Below, in pieces: positions 25,357-26,557 of a DNA stretch of 26,557 bases. This stretch comes from Methanobrevibacter ruminantium. Its GTDB lineage: Archaea; Methanobacteriota; Methanobacteria; Methanobacteriales; Methanobacteriaceae. The position numbers were made by a program, and so were the translations under genes. Location: positions 1-26,557 of the forward strand of contig NZ_JAEDCO010000024.1 in assembly GCF_016294135.1 (NCBI RefSeq). Reading direction: 5' to 3'. Numbering within the stretch: position 1 is the first letter of the stretch; every line of letters begins with the position of its first letter. The notes below the pieces were generated by a model, which had not been told where the DNA came from, made no database searches, and was given only the letters and a program-made list of their open reading frames with translations.

Positions 25357-26557
25357 TGAGAAGTAAAAGAATAATCGGTTTTAGTTTACTGTTCGTTATG
25401 GTTTTTCTTTTAATCGGATTAAACACTGCTTGCGCATCAAATATCGATGATTTGGATTATAATTTATCAGATGGCTTGGAATCCAGTCCACTTTCCAATG
25501 TCCCGGAACTTGATAATCTTGGGGCTTTAGAAACTTCTGAATCTAATTCCCTTTCTGATGCAATTGATGATGATATCATATCCAATGCAGATAATTCCAA
25601 CGAAGAAAGATCAAATGAAAATCCACAGTCTGGATCTAATCTTGGAGATGGTGAAAAAACAGTCCACACCATAACCGAAGCAAATTATTCAAGTTATTTT
25701 GATTCTGATGGTAATTTAATCAATTCATTAGTGAAAGTTAATGACACTATTAATTTGTCCGGTAATTTTTCTAATAAGAAATTTATAATAAATATTCCTT
25801 TGACAATTACAAGTACAGAAAACAATGCAAGATTGAAGAATTCTCCAATATACTACTATAATGTATCAAATGAGAATTTTGCATATGATGCAATCGTTTC
25901 CAACTTGAAAATTGAATCAGACCTTCCAGACATATCTGCAGTTTGGGTAATTGGATCTAAAAACATAAGGATTTTCAATAATGATATTTTCACTACAGGA
26001 CATAACGGCTATCCTATTTCCCTTGATGGCTTCACCTATAACTGTATTGTAGAAAATAACATTATCAAGACAGTTGTTCCTGTAAACACAGCAATAGGCT
26101 CATCAGAAGTCAATCATGATGAAGAGAATTCTGGAGACAACAGCAGTTGGCAGCATTCTGGTATTAGCTTAAGGGATGCACATGGGAATTCAATTGTTAA
26201 CAATGACATCACAGTTGAAAATTCCTATGGGGTATACCTTTGTTATGGTACTTCCACATCAAGCAACAACATCATAGCAAACAATACCATTAGGGCAACT
26301 TCTGAAACTCCTTCATTCTGGTCTTACGGTGTTTATATAACTGGAAACTATAACCACATAGAGAACAATACCATTATACGCATGTACCGTGGAATCCATT
26401 CCAGCTATGCTCATAACTATATCATAGGAAACCGGATTTATGACATAAATGGTCTTGATGAGAATAACGGTATCGGTGGAGACTATGGTATTTATGGTGG
26501 TAATGACACCTTGATTGCAAATAACTCTATTTACAATGCAGATGTGATTGGTGCAGG
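25356..26557 (+). CDS. Adhesin-like protein 3: secreted beta-helix protein (3' end outside window)
   Basis: The reading frame is open from ATG 25356 to the window edge (400 codons). GGAGGTG five bases upstream fixes the start. A Sec signal peptide (MRSKRIIGFSLLFVMVFLLIGLNTACA) is followed by an acidic, Ser/Asn-rich spacer and then the recurring module (ITEANYSSYFDSDGN, then INLSGNFSNKKFIINIPLTITS) starting at residue 103, exactly as in adhesin 1. A beta-helix with NNTI-type rungs follows and aligns with adhesin 1 (SYGVYITGNYNHIENNTI against AYGVHIMGDYNKAINNTI; MYRGIHSS against MYRGVDSE). It is therefore a closer paralogue of adhesin 1 than of adhesin 2. The C terminus, and so any anchor, is not visible. 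Confidence 0.85.
   Translation, partial: MRSKRIIGFSLLFVMVFLLIGLNTACASNIDDLDYNLSDGLESSPLSNVPELDNLGALETSESNSLSDAIDDDIISNADNSNEERSNENPQSGSNLGDGEKTVHTITEANYSSYFDSDGNLINSLVKVNDTINLSGNFSNKKFIINIPLTITSTENNARLKNSPIYYYNVSNENFAYDAIVSNLKIESDLPDISAVWVIGSKNIRIFNNDIFTTGHNGYPISLDGFTYNCIVENNIIKTVVPVNTAIGSSEVNHDEENSGDNSSWQHSGISLRDAHGNSIVNNDITVENSYGVYLCYGTSTSSNNIIANNTIRATSETPSFWSYGVYITGNYNHIENNTIIRMYRGIHSSYAHNYIIGNRIYDINGLDENNGIGGDYGIYGGNDTLIANNSIYNADVIGA

Noticed and set aside
25356..25440. Lipoprotein signal in adhesin 3 because of NTACA in the signal peptide
   Set aside because: The residues before the cysteine (N-T-A) do not fit a lipobox, which needs an aliphatic residue at -3; ordinary Sec cleavage is more likely.

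Overview
The window looks like chromosomal DNA of a hydrogenotrophic methanogen of the order Methanobacteriales, most likely genus Methanobrevibacter. The grounds are very AT-rich DNA, an frhADGB operon for F420-reducing [NiFe]-hydrogenase, an archaeal-type leucyl-tRNA synthetase, a Get3-type ATPase, type II methionine aminopeptidase, endonuclease Q, a DUF2115 (UPF0305) protein, an archaeal initiator tRNA, TATA-type promoters, and very large beta-helix adhesin-like proteins with C-terminal Ig-like repeats. The genus is an inference from these families, since no rRNA is present.

Layout. 1-8,470 is housekeeping: bioA (biotin synthesis), convergent leuS, get3/arsA, and a DNA-repair group made of a translationally coupled tag-DUF2115 pair divergent from an endonuclease Q gene, with a 24-bp dyad in their shared promoter region. 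8,471-8,702 carries two tandem tRNA-Arg genes (CCT and TCT anticodons) separated by a palindrome. 8,968-10,279 holds two paralogous, tandem, membrane-anchored proteins with Ser- or Gly/Ser-rich linkers and small PepSY-like outer domains. A 668-bp gene-free, repeat-rich stretch then leads into frhADGB (10,948-14,482). 14,779-22,342 carries two giant secreted adhesin-like proteins, and a third runs off the right edge from 25,356. Between them lie map (methionine aminopeptidase), a tandem pair of single-pass membrane coiled-coil proteins of unknown function, and the initiator tRNA-Met.

How the parts fit. FrhA/G/B oxidise H2 and reduce F420, and FrhD matures the nickel subunit. Tag and EndoQ both act on damaged bases. 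The adhesins are probably secreted by Sec and held on the pseudomurein wall through basic C-terminal repeats.

The least explained material is: (a) two near-identical palindromes, a 12-bp-period array and a long inverted repeat ahead of frhA; (b) a strong internal ribosome-binding site and GTG start in frhG; (c) a 27-bp identical promoter element ahead of two adhesin genes; (d) a six-fold recurring protein module at beta-helix starts in the adhesins; (e) the tandem PepSY-like and coiled-coil pairs; (f) a recurring 3'-end hairpin element. No CRISPR array, insertion sequence, integrase or prophage gene was seen.
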